A DNA stretch of 64,000 nt from contig NZ_CP073343.1 of the NCBI RefSeq assembly GCF_024397855.1, positions 1,984,001 through 2,048,000 of the forward strand, in the 5' to 3' direction. The DNA comes from Marinomonas rhizomae (lineage in GTDB: Bacteria; Pseudomonadota; Gammaproteobacteria; Pseudomonadales; Marinomonadaceae). A model generated the notes under the pieces. That model had not been told where the DNA came from. It did no database searches and was given only the letters and a program-made list of their open reading frames with translations. Position numbers and translations under genes: made by a program. Below, one piece after another: positions 1 to 8,446 of this stretch. The first letter of the stretch is position 1, and every line of letters starts with the position of its first letter.

Positions 1-1008
1 AAGTTCATCGCGACGTTCAGTGGAGTAACTTTGAGTCAAGTCGCCGGCAGAAATGGACTCTAACGCCAAAGTAACGTCATTCATTGGTGTGACTATCATG
101 CGGCGGATAAACCACGCGAAGAATAATCCCATGAAGATAGCGGCGATTGTGATCGATATAAGCAATGTGCGAACTTGAGCGCCATCTTCAGCACTTTTGA
201 CTTGTTGCAGCGCTTCTAAATCTTCAAGCTTATCGGTAATAGTTGTTGCCAATTCTGCAAGTTTTTGAGTTCCGTTATCCAATTTCAGCGTCAGAGGAGG
301 GTTTAGAGCGAGTAATCCTTGGTAGGTTTTAAACAGCTCATTGATTTTCTGCTGAATAGCTTGTGACTGCCCTGTGAGTTGCAGTTTCTCCATTTCGGAT
401 GCAATTTTTGGGATACGAACATTTATTATATCTTGTGGAATAGGTTTTCCTTGGCCGACACTTGTTGTAATGATTAGCATAGTATCAGCGAGTTCATTCG
501 ACATACGTAAGGTGGTTGTCACTGCATTGGTATCGCTGGAATTGCTGAGGCTATCTATGAGCTGGTCGGCTTGGCTCTTAATTTCATTGCGAATACCAGC
601 AGCTGTTTTACCCGTGTTGCCCCAGTCTTGGCGAAATGTGTGAACCTCTTCAAATGTGAGTGTATATTGATCTAAGGCACTAGAAGCCTGTTTGACAAGG
701 GCTAAACTTCCCTCACCAGTATAAAGGTTAAAAGAATCTTGAAACTGTTTCGAGAGTGTTGACTCAAGATTAACCACATCTTGGTAAGCATCTTTACTAC
801 CTTTATCGAGGTATAATTTTCGTTGCTCTCTAAGATCTAGAACGATGCTATTAAGCTGGTTGGATAATTGAACCTTATGAGCTCTTTCTAGCAGTGTATC
901 TACACCAACGAAGCCTGCAATTGCAACGATGAGTGTTAATAACAGAACTAGGCCAAAGCCCCAAACAAGTTTGAGTCCAATAGATATATTTTCGAAGGGG
1001 TTTTTCAT
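1..1008 (-). CDS. Methyl-accepting chemotaxis protein, N-terminal part (cut by window edge)
   Basis: This is the sensory half of a chemoreceptor; only the first 336 codons are in the window and the signalling domain lies beyond base 1. A short basic N-terminus is followed by a membrane segment (about residues 13-35), a roughly 245-residue periplasmic helical region, a second membrane segment (about 280-302) and the start of a HAMP linker (RRMIVTP and onward). The chosen ATG has AAAGGA a few bases upstream. The frame stays open to another ATG at 1122, which would add 38 residues but has no ribosome binding site. The ligand cannot be told. The family call rests on topology and HAMP-like sequence, since the conserved signalling tip is not visible. 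Confidence 0.85.
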   Translation of the reverse strand, partial: MKNPFENISIGLKLVWGFGLVLLLTLIVAIAGFVGVDTLLERAHKVQLSNQLNSIVLDLREQRKLYLDKGSKDAYQDVVNLESTLSKQFQDSFNLYTGEGSLALVKQASSALDQYTLTFEEVHTFRQDWGNTGKTAAGIRNEIKSQADQLIDSLSNSSDTNAVTTTLRMSNELADTMLIITTSVGQGKPIPQDIINVRIPKIASEMEKLQLTGQSQAIQQKINELFKTYQGLLALNPPLTLKLDNGTQKLAELATTITDKLEDLEALQQVKSAEDGAQVRTLLISITIAAIFMGLFFAWFIRRMIVTPMNDVTLALESISAGDLTQSYSTERRDEL

Positions 1009-1524
1009 TAAATTTCCTTTCACATGACGCAAGTTTTGAAGTGATTTTTCTGATGTGGCTTGAGTGAATGATTTCGCGTGCAATAATAATTTTTCTGATG
1101 GATTTTTGCGATGAGAATCCATGGATATCTATTTTATAAAGTTACAAAAGCCCTAATTCATATAAAGTAGAATCTTTCGCTATATTCTGTTCTCATTCAG
1201 AAATATTTTTTAATGCATGTGCTCAAGGTGACTACATTGATTATTCAAGTAACCAAATTACATATAGCAACGCAGGTATGATTTCTAATTTACACTATGA
1301 CAAAGCAATCGTATGGTTTTGAAGGCTTGTCGTGAGTGATTGTGGCTCTGTTTCGTTATCTGTTTCGTTATTCAATATGGCCCGTTATAAGAGTGAAGTA
1401 ACTGAATCTCGCTTAAAGAATATGGCGAAAACATGAGCTGACGATGTATAGCTAAAAGCAAAGGTATGAACAGCTTGTGTTTTCGATAGATGATTGAGAA
1501 TGCGGGAAGAAAGGCAGAAAAATT
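1009..1524. other. Intergenic region, 516 bp
   Basis: This A+T-rich gap separates the leftward chemoreceptor gene from the rightward acetyltransferase gene, so it should hold both promoters. I see no convincing sigma-28 flagellar promoter, RNA gene or repeat. Reading frames on the minus strand from 1372 are antisense to the acetyltransferase gene and are not supported. Confidence 0.5.
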
Positions 1525-2004
1525 TTGATTAAGATAAGACAATATAAAGAGGGCGACTCCGCTGCTCTTTGGCAGGTGTTTTTCAATACGGTTCGAATCG
1601 TGAATGCTCGTGATTATTCTCTTGCTCAGGTTAAAGCTTGGGCGCCGGAATCTTTTGATATGAGAGTTTGGCAAAACAAGATGAGTGATCTTCAGCCATT
1701 TGTTGCTGAAGTGGATGATGTGATTGTGGGTTATTGTGATTTGCAGCCTGACGGTTTGATTGATCATTTCTTTTGTCATCATGAATATCAAGGGCAAGGT
1801 ATTGGAAGAGCATTAATGAATCATATTTTACGCTTAGCAGATGAGCGAGGTGTTGCTCGCCTTTACTCTTATGTGAGTGTCACCGCTAAACCTTTCTTTG
1901 AGCGCTATGCTTTTTCGGCTGTAAATGAACAGATTGTTACGATTCGAGGGGAAAAGTTGATTAATTATGTCATGGAGCGGCAGTGCTTAGTGTCTGGAGA
2001 GTGA
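1525..2004 (+). CDS. GNAT family N-acetyltransferase
   Basis: This is a 159-residue single-domain acetyltransferase that should move an acetyl group from acetyl-CoA to an amine; the substrate is unknown. The acetyl-CoA pyrophosphate loop is visible as QGQGIGRA at about residues 89-96, preceded by the strand FFCHHEY. A late segment KPFFERYAF matches the usual C-terminal 'F..-GF' element. The start is a TTG preceded by AAGG; there is no in-frame ATG near it that keeps the N-terminal strand (IKIRQYKEGD), which is a normal GNAT beginning. It stands alone between the chemoreceptor and marC genes. Confidence 0.85.
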   Translation: MIKIRQYKEGDSAALWQVFFNTVRIVNARDYSLAQVKAWAPESFDMRVWQNKMSDLQPFVAEVDDVIVGYCDLQPDGLIDHFFCHHEYQGQGIGRALMNHILRLADERGVARLYSYVSVTAKPFFERYAFSAVNEQIVTIRGEKLINYVMERQCLVSGE

Positions 2005-2087
2005 TAACCTCAACTATCGTCATCTTGGGTTATAGGCTAAACTACGCACCCTAAAATTCCGTCATATTAATTCGAGAATCTGATCTG

Positions 2088-2699
2088 ATGAGCACTGAGT
2101 TTTCTATTTTATCTGCCACCTTGTTGTTTTTGTTTGTTATCGATCCGTTCGGCAACATTCCTATTTTGTTGTCTGTGATGAAAGGCGTACCGCAGAAGCG
2201 TCAATATCAAATCGTGTTGCGCGATGGTTTGATTGGTTTGATTATTTTGGTGTGCTTCTTGTTTTTTGGGGCGGAGTTTTTGGCCCTGCTGCATTTGGAA
2301 ACGGAATCTATTTCCATTGCCGGCGGAGTTGTGTTGTTCGTTATTGCATTGAAGATGATTTTTCCTTCGCCTTATTCGAAAGACGCTGGACCGGTAATGG
2401 AACCTTTCATCGTACCTATTTCTATTCCGATGTTGGCTGGACCTTCAACTTTGGCGACATTATTGGTGATGGTGAAGAGTTATCCGAATGATCAACAAGA
2501 CTTGCTGATTTCTGTTGGCGCGGCCTGGGCAATTTCCGTGATTATTTTAGCGATGGCGCCTTTGTTGAACAGAATATTGAGAGAGAAAGGGTTGGCTGCG
2601 TTAGAGCGTTTGATGGGCATGTTGCTGTTAATGATGTCTGTACAAATGTTGGTCAATGGTATTCGCAGTTTGTTCACTCATACCTTAGCTGCGTTGTAA
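2088..2699 (+). CDS. MarC family integral membrane protein
   Basis: This 203-residue protein has six hydrophobic segments and the MarC signature near the N-terminus (FVIDPFGNIPI, about residues 16-26) plus a second conserved loop (PISIPMLAGPSTLA, about 110-123). MarC/UPF0056 proteins sit in the inner membrane and their role is not established; the old link to multiple antibiotic resistance was withdrawn. Length is normal for the family. The gene is monocistronic and converges on rraA; the two share a hairpin at 2711-2736. Confidence 0.93.
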   Translation: MSTEFSILSATLLFLFVIDPFGNIPILLSVMKGVPQKRQYQIVLRDGLIGLIILVCFLFFGAEFLALLHLETESISIAGGVVLFVIALKMIFPSPYSKDAGPVMEPFIVPISIPMLAGPSTLATLLVMVKSYPNDQQDLLISVGAAWAISVIILAMAPLLNRILREKGLAALERLMGMLLLMMSVQMLVNGIRSLFTHTLAAL

Positions 2700-2710
2700 G
2701 TCTCTATAAA

Positions 2711-2736
2711 ATTAGCCCTTCTACGGAAGGGCTAAT
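2711..2736 (-). terminator. Hairpin between marC and rraA, overlapping the rraA stop codon
   Basis: A ten-base-pair stem (TTAGCCCTTC / GAAGGGCTAA) with a TACG loop is followed by a T-rich run (TTTTAT) on the minus strand, so it looks like the rraA terminator. The last codons and the stop of rraA lie inside the stem. On the plus strand the U-run is poor, so termination of marC here is less certain. Confidence 0.65.
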
Positions 2737-3206
2737 GGCTGTTTAGATACGGCAATTCCATTTAAGTCACAATAAATATAATCTCCTGGGGCGATTGTTA
2801 TGCCCGCAAAACGAAGCGTTTTCCCTAGGTCTCCTAGACCACGTTTTTCTGTCGGCATTGGGTGCGCGCATAAAGCATGAATGCCGATGCTTAGTTGTGA
2901 TTGAGCGGCTATGTCACGAATCGCGCCATTTATTACAAAACCTTCCCAGCCATTGTTGACGGCTTTTTCCGCCAACATATCCCCAAGTAAGGCGCGTCGT
3001 TTGCTGCCTCCGCCGTCAATCACCATGATTTTCCCTTTACCATTTTGAGCGACTAGTTCTCGAACTCGGCTGTTGTCTTCAAAGCAGGATACAGTAACCA
3101 CTTCGCCATAAAAACACGTGCGCTTTCCGTAAGAGGTGAAAATAGGTTCTGCTATTTGTAGTTGTTCAGAGTACAGGTCGCACAGATCGGGGAGAAGGTC
3201 TTTCAT
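2721..3206 (-). CDS. rraA: Ribonuclease E activity regulator RraA
   Basis: RraA binds RNase E and lowers mRNA decay; the fold is shared with HMG aldolases of the class II pyruvate aldolase group. The protein starts MKDLLPDLCDLYSEQL, the usual RraA opening, and holds the ring-forming G-rich segment (VIDGGGSKRRALLGD, about residues 71-85) and the loop FVINGAIRD. With the ATG at 3206, which has AGGTG eight bases upstream, it is 161 residues, the length of E. coli RraA; a GTG three codons earlier is in frame but less likely. It may retain aldolase activity, but the regulator call is favoured. Confidence 0.9.
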   Translation of the reverse strand: MKDLLPDLCDLYSEQLQIAEPIFTSYGKRTCFYGEVVTVSCFEDNSRVRELVAQNGKGKIMVIDGGGSKRRALLGDMLAEKAVNNGWEGFVINGAIRDIAAQSQLSIGIHALCAHPMPTEKRGLGDLGKTLRFAGITIAPGDYIYCDLNGIAVSKQPLALP

Positions 3207-3308
3207 TTTGAGCACCTATCTAGAGTGACTAAGAATATCTTAGACTCTAAATAAGTGGTTTTAATATAGCCAGTTGTTCTGAGCAATAATCATTATTCAG
3301 TGGTGTGA

Positions 3309-3824
3309 TTAGTCATCAACGGCTGGAATATCATTTGGGTCGATCAGGCCATGTTCTACGGCTATTTGAAGCAGCTGAATGACTAGCTCATCGGGTGGTA
3401 GTAGGTGCAAAGGTGTGGTTTGGCCTTGCTCTGCGACGGCGTCGTTTAGGTCCACGTCGCGTTCTTGGAACCAAGAGTGAATGCTTTGAACTTCAAAGCT
3501 AGGCTCTAAGCCTTTTATGTCGTAAATTGCTTCAACCAGCAGGTTGAGTGGTTCTGGCTCAAGGGCGTAAATGACGTCTGTGTCAAATTCATTGATCCAT
3601 TCCGCTAGAATGTCGCTGGCTTCAAAACCAAATTCGTAGAGTTGTTGTTCATCAAGGTCGAGTGCGTTAGGCTCGATGCGATGGTTTTCTAACCATTCGT
3701 CGTCGGGGATCACCAGTACTTCTTTTACTTGCGCTTCATGAGTAGACCAAGTGAAAAGTAATGGAAAAGCGGGCTCGTCGGAAGAGTTGGCGACAGCCGT
3801 CATGAATATAGGTAAACTTGCCAT
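3309..3824 (-). CDS. Acidic protein of unknown function
   Basis: I do not recognise this 171-residue protein. It is strongly acidic, with many Asp and Glu and very few Lys or Arg, and has no signal peptide or membrane segment. It ends in a run of acidic and hydrophobic residues (VEHGLIDPNDIPAVDD). No obvious Shine-Dalgarno sequence precedes the ATG at 3824; an internal ATG at codon 8 is an alternative start. It is divergent from the M14 peptidase gene, with only 37 bases between the two start codons, so promoters overlap. Low isoelectric point and lack of Cys suggest a soluble cytoplasmic protein. Confidence 0.75.
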   Translation of the reverse strand: MASLPIFMTAVANSSDEPAFPLLFTWSTHEAQVKEVLVIPDDEWLENHRIEPNALDLDEQQLYEFGFEASDILAEWINEFDTDVIYALEPEPLNLLVEAIYDIKGLEPSFEVQSIHSWFQERDVDLNDAVAEQGQTTPLHLLPPDELVIQLLQIAVEHGLIDPNDIPAVDD

Positions 3825-3861
3825 AATTTAGAACCAATGTTTGATTGTTAAGGAAGAATAA

Positions 3862-5016
3862 ATGACCAGCCGAATCAAGATCAGTAGTGCGTTTGATGGC
3901 GGTAACATCTCCGTTATTAATGCTTCGGAGCCGGACAATATTAGAGTAAAGATCCCTAATGATACAAACTCTAAATTTTTGCAGTGGTTTTATTTTCGTT
4001 TACAAGGCGGTATGGGCGAGCAATGTGTTATCCATTTTGAGAACGCCAGCGACGCTGCTTACCCAGATGGCTGGGTCGATTACCAAGCGGTAGCTTCTTA
4101 CGATCGCGAGTATTGGTTCCGTGTCCCAACGGAATATGTAGACGGCAAATTGGTAATTACGCATCAGCCAGAACAAGACAGTGTGTATTACGCGTATTTT
4201 GCGCCTTACAGCTACGAGCGTCATCTGGACATGATTGCTTGGGCCGCAAGTAACGAGGATTGTATTACCGATCATTTGGGCGAAACGGCAGAAGGCCGTG
4301 ATATTACTTTGTTAGAAATTAGCAAAACCCAAGGGTTGGCGAAAAATATTTGGATTATTGCTCGTCAGCATCCAGGTGAGACCATGGCGGAATGGTTTAT
4401 TGAAGGCTTGCTTGAGCGCTTGTTTGATGAATCGCACCCCATCGCGCGTTCGCTGTTAAAGCAATGTCGATTTTATGTGGTGCCAAACATGAACCCAGAC
4501 GGCGCTGTGCACGGAAATCTACGAGTCAATTCCAAAGGCGTGAATTTGAATCGTGAGTGGAAGAATCCAACAGCAGAATTCAGTCCAGAAGTATTAGCCG
4601 TGCAAAAGAAAATGGCTGAGACCGGTGTGGATTTGTTTTTGGACATACACGGTGATGAAGCATTGCCAGTGAATTTTGTTGATGGTTGCCAAGGTGTACC
4701 GTCATTTGATGCGCGCATGGAATCAATGGAGACTTTATTTAAAGATGTCTTTACCGCGGTGAGTCCAGATTTTCAGACGGAGATCGGTTATACGCCTGAT
4801 CAATTTGGTGAAGCGAATTTAACTGTAGCAACCAAATGGGTAGGGGAAACCTATAATTGTTTGTCTTTTACCCTGGAAATGCCATTTAAAGACAATAATA
4901 ACTTGCCAGATGATGTGGTTGGTTGGTCTCCGGAGCGAGCTAAGATTCTTGGTGCCGATGTCTTGTATCCAATTCATCAAGTGATAATGAGTGCTCATAT
5001 GAAGGCAAATGATTGA
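3862..5016 (+). CDS. M14 family zinc carboxypeptidase, cytosolic type
   Basis: This 384-residue protein has an N-terminal beta-rich domain (about residues 1-120) and a C-terminal M14 carboxypeptidase domain, the layout of the cytosolic carboxypeptidase group (Nna1/AGBL-like). Zinc ligands are visible as His170 and Glu173 in RQHPGET and His263 in DIHGDE; NLNREW (about 228-233) holds the substrate-binding Asn-Arg, and Glu339 in FTLEMPF fits the catalytic glutamate. No signal peptide is present, so it should act in the cytoplasm on C-terminal residues of an unknown peptide or protein. SD AAGGAAG precedes the ATG. It is followed after 3 bases by the MazG-like gene, suggesting an operon. Confidence 0.9.
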   Translation: MTSRIKISSAFDGGNISVINASEPDNIRVKIPNDTNSKFLQWFYFRLQGGMGEQCVIHFENASDAAYPDGWVDYQAVASYDREYWFRVPTEYVDGKLVITHQPEQDSVYYAYFAPYSYERHLDMIAWAASNEDCITDHLGETAEGRDITLLEISKTQGLAKNIWIIARQHPGETMAEWFIEGLLERLFDESHPIARSLLKQCRFYVVPNMNPDGAVHGNLRVNSKGVNLNREWKNPTAEFSPEVLAVQKKMAETGVDLFLDIHGDEALPVNFVDGCQGVPSFDARMESMETLFKDVFTAVSPDFQTEIGYTPDQFGEANLTVATKWVGETYNCLSFTLEMPFKDNNNLPDDVVGWSPERAKILGADVLYPIHQVIMSAHMKAND

Positions 5017-5019
5017 TTT

Positions 5020-5382
5020 ATGTCTGCTCTAAATAACGACTCGTTAGAGCAACTAAAACTCGCCATGCGCCAATTCGCACAAGACAGAGAATGGGAGCAA
5101 TTCCATTCGCCTAAAAACTTGTCGATGGCCTTGGCGGGTGAGACGGCTGAATTATTGGATTGCTTTCGCTGGTTAACGGAAGAGGCATCATATGAATTGG
5201 ATGATGGGCAAATCTCGGCGGTGAAAGATGAGCTAGCGGATGTGTTGCTTTTTACGGTTCGCCTAGCGGATAAACTAAACGTCGATTTGTTTACAGCAGC
5301 AAAAGACAAAATTGCGAAAAATACCGAGCGTTATCCAGCCGAAAAAGTGAAGGGCAGTGCGAAGAAATACAATCAATATTGA
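5020..5382 (+). CDS. MazG-like nucleotide pyrophosphohydrolase
   Basis: This is a 120-residue all-alpha NTP pyrophosphatase of the MazG/RS21-C6 (dCTPase-like) type. The metal-binding motif is seen as E41..E44 in AGETAEL and E71..D74 in KDELADVL. Such enzymes hydrolyse (d)NTPs to NMP and pyrophosphate, often to clear non-canonical nucleotides; which nucleotide is used here cannot be read from sequence. It begins 3 bases after the M14 peptidase stop codon and is likely co-translated. Length matches the single-domain family rather than the double-domain E. coli MazG. Confidence 0.9.
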   Translation: MSALNNDSLEQLKLAMRQFAQDREWEQFHSPKNLSMALAGETAELLDCFRWLTEEASYELDDGQISAVKDELADVLLFTVRLADKLNVDLFTAAKDKIAKNTERYPAEKVKGSAKKYNQY

Positions 5383-5553
5383 TTTTAAGCTATTAAATCT
5401 TCTATTTGTCGTTATTTTACGTTATTCGTAGAGTAAATCTTGATTTGCTATCTAGCGAAATTAAGCAAACTGGATTAGGATCTGGCTTTCAAAATTGCAA
5501 TGAATTTATATCCATATTTATTTTTATAAAACGTAATTTTAGGACGAAGAAAA

Positions 5554-6126
5554 ATGCCTAAGGCAAGTGAAATTAAAAAGAATATTGCTATCAGCTATGA
5601 CAATAAAACGTACATAGTCAAAGACATTGAGCGTTCTGTGCCACAAGGTCGTGCTGGCGGTAGTCTTTATCGTATGCGTATGTACGACGTGGTGACGGGC
5701 CGTAAATTAGATGAGACGTTCAAAGATTCCGATATGATAGATCTTGCCGATCTTGTTCGTCGTCAAGCGATGTTTTCTTATTCCGATGGTGATGAGTATG
5801 TGTTCATGGACAATGAAGACTACACGCCTTATAACTTGAATAAGAGTGCGATTGAAGAAGAAATTCTTTTTGTAAACGAAGAGACCGTTGGTATTCAAGT
5901 TGTTTTGGTTAATGACGTGCCTGTTATTATCGAGTTGCCTACGAACGTTGAGTTAGAAGTCATAGAAACCGATCCTTCTATTAAAGGCGCTTCAGCTACC
6001 TCTCGTAACAAACCCGCGAAGTTGTCGACTGGCGCTGTGATTCAAGTGCCAGAGCATATTTCTACAGGTGACCGCATCAAGGTCAACGTAGAAGAGCGTA
6101 AATTTGCAGGGCGCGCTGAGAAATAA
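5554..6126 (+). CDS. efpL: Elongation factor P-like protein EfpL (YeiP)
   Basis: This is a 190-residue paralogue of elongation factor P that relieves ribosome stalling at difficult proline-containing motifs. It has three beta-barrel domains: KOW-like (1-65), central OB (66-130) and C-terminal OB (131-190). The loop that reaches the peptidyl transferase centre reads VPQGRAGG with arginine at position 33, the residue typical of EfpL, instead of the modified lysine of EF-P. The extended loop is also typical. SD AGGACGAAG precedes the ATG. It is monocistronic, with a good terminator at 6154-6181. Confidence 0.93.
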   Translation: MPKASEIKKNIAISYDNKTYIVKDIERSVPQGRAGGSLYRMRMYDVVTGRKLDETFKDSDMIDLADLVRRQAMFSYSDGDEYVFMDNEDYTPYNLNKSAIEEEILFVNEETVGIQVVLVNDVPVIIELPTNVELEVIETDPSIKGASATSRNKPAKLSTGAVIQVPEHISTGDRIKVNVEERKFAGRAEK

Positions 6127-6153
6127 TATTTCTAAAGCTTTTGTAAAAGACAT

Positions 6154-6181
6154 AAAAATGCAGCCAGTTGGCTGCATTTTT
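6154..6181 (+). terminator. Rho-independent terminator after efpL
   Basis: The stem AAAATGCAGCC / GGCTGCATTTT with an AGTT loop is followed by T residues. It is nearly symmetric in its A and T runs, so it may also serve the converging trmJ transcript. Confidence 0.85.
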
Positions 6182-6213
6182 GTTTCAGGTATTCGCCAAT
6201 AATAAAATATAGT

Positions 6214-6996
6214 TTAATCTTTTTTAGCGGTTTCTTTTAATGCGTCTTTGGCTTTTTTCTCTGGGTGATTGTTCGCTTCTGTTAATCCAGCTTCACGTTG
6301 AACTGCCGCTAATACACCGCGTAAAATCCCTAATTCTTGTTTCTCAGGACGAGAGCGATTAAAGAAACGATGTAATTTGTCTAGCACCTTTCCAGGATGG
6401 CTGCGGATGATGAAGTTGATACCATAAAGCGTCTCTTCTAAATGCTCATAGAAAAGGTCCATGTCTTTTTTATGTGGGTATTCTGGCGTTTCTTTTTTGT
6501 AGTTTTCTTTATTCTGGTTTGCCATCCAGATTTCGTAAGCGACGATTTGCACGGCTTGTGAAATATTTAACACTGGGTATTCGTCGTTGGCATCAATATA
6601 AACTTGGCGATGGCATTGCGCAATTTCATCGTTTAATAAGCCTGTTGTCTCACGACCAAAAACAATAGCAACATTATGGTCAACCGCTTCTGGAATGACG
6701 CTTTCTGCGCATTCTCGGGCATTCATAATCGGCAGTTGAAATGTACGATGACGGGCACTTGTACCAATGACAAGGCTGCAATCAGCGATGGCTTCTTCCA
6801 ATGTGGAAACGATGGTAGCGTTTTCAAGTAGATCAACTGCACCAGCAGCGCGGCTGGTGGCTTCTTCTGATGGGTAGTCATTTGGGTCAACCAAATAAAG
6901 GTTGGTTAATCCCATGTTCTTCATAGCGCGGGCAATAGCACCGACGTTGCCAGGATGAAATGTGTTGATCAGTACGATTCGGATGTTACTTAGCAT
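6214..6996 (-). CDS. trmJ: tRNA (cytidine/uridine-2'-O-)-methyltransferase TrmJ
   Basis: TrmJ methylates the ribose of residue 32 in the anticodon loop of several tRNAs with S-adenosylmethionine. The protein opens with the SPOUT signature (HPGNVGAIARAMKNMGL, about residues 13-29), and carries the knot motifs IVFGRETTGL (about 130-139) and LNISQAVQIVAYE (about 163-175). The C-terminal extension of about 80 residues, rich in Lys and Glu, is normal for TrmJ. It lies 40 bases after the DnaJ-domain gene on the same strand. Length, 260 residues, is slightly longer than E. coli TrmJ. Confidence 0.93.
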   Translation of the reverse strand: MLSNIRIVLINTFHPGNVGAIARAMKNMGLTNLYLVDPNDYPSEEATSRAAGAVDLLENATIVSTLEEAIADCSLVIGTSARHRTFQLPIMNARECAESVIPEAVDHNVAIVFGRETTGLLNDEIAQCHRQVYIDANDEYPVLNISQAVQIVAYEIWMANQNKENYKKETPEYPHKKDMDLFYEHLEETLYGINFIIRSHPGKVLDKLHRFFNRSRPEKQELGILRGVLAAVQREAGLTEANNHPEKKAKDALKETAKKD

Positions 6997-7036
6997 GGGT
7001 CGTGAAGTACTCAGGGTTATTTGTCAGTTAGGGTGA

Positions 7037-8341
7037 TTATGGCTTCAGCGTGAGTGATTGCTCGGTGCTGGCAAAATCGACATTGTCTAAGATGACTTTG
7101 GTTGTGTCGTTAAAGAGGAATTGGTTACAGGCATGATGATACAGGGAACCTGTCTCTAACACCAATCGGTAGTTGCCTCTTGGAATGTAATTGGCTGCAT
7201 AAGCTTGTTTTCCATACAAATAGATAGAAAAGGGCGCTTGCCCATCATAAGACTGGAAGGTGAGCATGCTGTGCTCGGGTAATTGATTGAGAATACGTAA
7301 GCGACTATTGCCGTCAGCTTTTCCTATTAACTCGCCATGTTCAGGTGCTGTGCCAGGCTGACCAAAGCAACCAGTTTGAAGAGCGTGCTGAACACTACCG
7401 AAACCGATATTTTTTGCTTGCACCCATCCATTCATTCCGTTGTATCGTACGGTTAGCCAATTCCCCTGTGATTTAATGCTTTGCAGGTCTGATTGAGTAG
7501 GAATGGTTTGCAGGATGGCGCTGGATGCATCCGGTTCTGCATACAATACGGTGTCCAATAAAGTGTAACCTATGCCAACACGAAATTGTGGGTATAAGCC
7601 ACTAATGTAGGTGGTAGCTTTTTGCTCGGAGACGGCCTCTTGCTTTGACGATTGCCAATACAGCGTGCTGTAAATACCCGCTGCAAAACAAGCAATATAA
7701 GTTGCAGCGCGAAAGGCGGCTTTTGCGGCGTCTAATTTAATCGGCTGGCTAACTGGTTCACTATAGAATGACTGTGTTGTGTGTGTGAACTCTTCCTCAT
7801 CATCAACAAAGGACTGATAAGGCGGGATGTCTGGTTTTTCGTTATTTGGCTTGTCTGTGTAGTTGTAGCCTTGTGAAGTGAAGTTTTTGGATGCTTTGAA
7901 GGCTTCTTCGTAAAGGGCTTTAACGCGTTTTTCATTTAGGGTATTTCGGGCGGCTTTGATGGCGTCATTGCGGGTCTTTTCGTGATGCGCATTGTTGCGT
8001 TTCATTTCTTCGTAGGCGCGCTGTCGCTCTTTTACAAAGGCTTCTTGCTCCTTGTCTGTGGCGGTTGAAAAATTCGTATAACGGTTTTTCGCGTCGGAGC
8101 TTTGAGTGTTTTCTTTGGTGAAAGTAAACGGTTTCCAATCATTAACTTGTGCGCCTTGACGAATAGCGCTGGTGACGTTTTCGTAAGCGGCTTGGAGGCG
8201 CTGAAAAAGCTCAGTTGTATCCTTGTCAGGGTTTTTGTCAGGATGATAGCGCCTTGCCAAACGTCTAAACGCGGTTTTTGCTTCCTGCTCGCTGGCGGTA
8301 GTTGGAATCTCCAGCAGTTGATAATCGTCTATTAAGCTCAT
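7037..8341 (-). CDS. DnaJ-domain membrane protein with SH3-like domain
   Basis: This 434-residue protein starts with a J domain (about residues 4-62) holding an intact HPD at 33-35, so it can in principle stimulate an Hsp70 ATPase. A charged, probably coiled region (70-150) follows, then one membrane segment (about 206-226), a bacterial SH3-like domain (about 255-318, ending NGWVQAKNIGFG) and a C-terminal domain of about 110 residues that I do not recognise. The J domain should be in the cytoplasm and the SH3 part in the periplasm. It precedes trmJ. The true client or DnaK partner is unknown. Confidence 0.8.
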   Translation of the reverse strand: MSLIDDYQLLEIPTTASEQEAKTAFRRLARRYHPDKNPDKDTTELFQRLQAAYENVTSAIRQGAQVNDWKPFTFTKENTQSSDAKNRYTNFSTATDKEQEAFVKERQRAYEEMKRNNAHHEKTRNDAIKAARNTLNEKRVKALYEEAFKASKNFTSQGYNYTDKPNNEKPDIPPYQSFVDDEEEFTHTTQSFYSEPVSQPIKLDAAKAAFRAATYIACFAAGIYSTLYWQSSKQEAVSEQKATTYISGLYPQFRVGIGYTLLDTVLYAEPDASSAILQTIPTQSDLQSIKSQGNWLTVRYNGMNGWVQAKNIGFGSVQHALQTGCFGQPGTAPEHGELIGKADGNSRLRILNQLPEHSMLTFQSYDGQAPFSIYLYGKQAYAANYIPRGNYRLVLETGSLYHHACNQFLFNDTTKVILDNVDFASTEQSLTLKP

Positions 8342-8446
8342 GAGGTGTTGGCTATTAACCGTTTTTCGTTATGAATGGTAGGGATCAATTAATTAATACT
8401 TAATGCATTATGCACGATTTGTTAGTTCTGACAAAGGTGGAACGTT

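Noticed and set aside
1372..1797. 141-codon reading frame on the minus strand
   Set aside because: It lies antisense to the GNAT gene, whose family motifs are clear, and encodes a His- and Ile-rich sequence with no domain.
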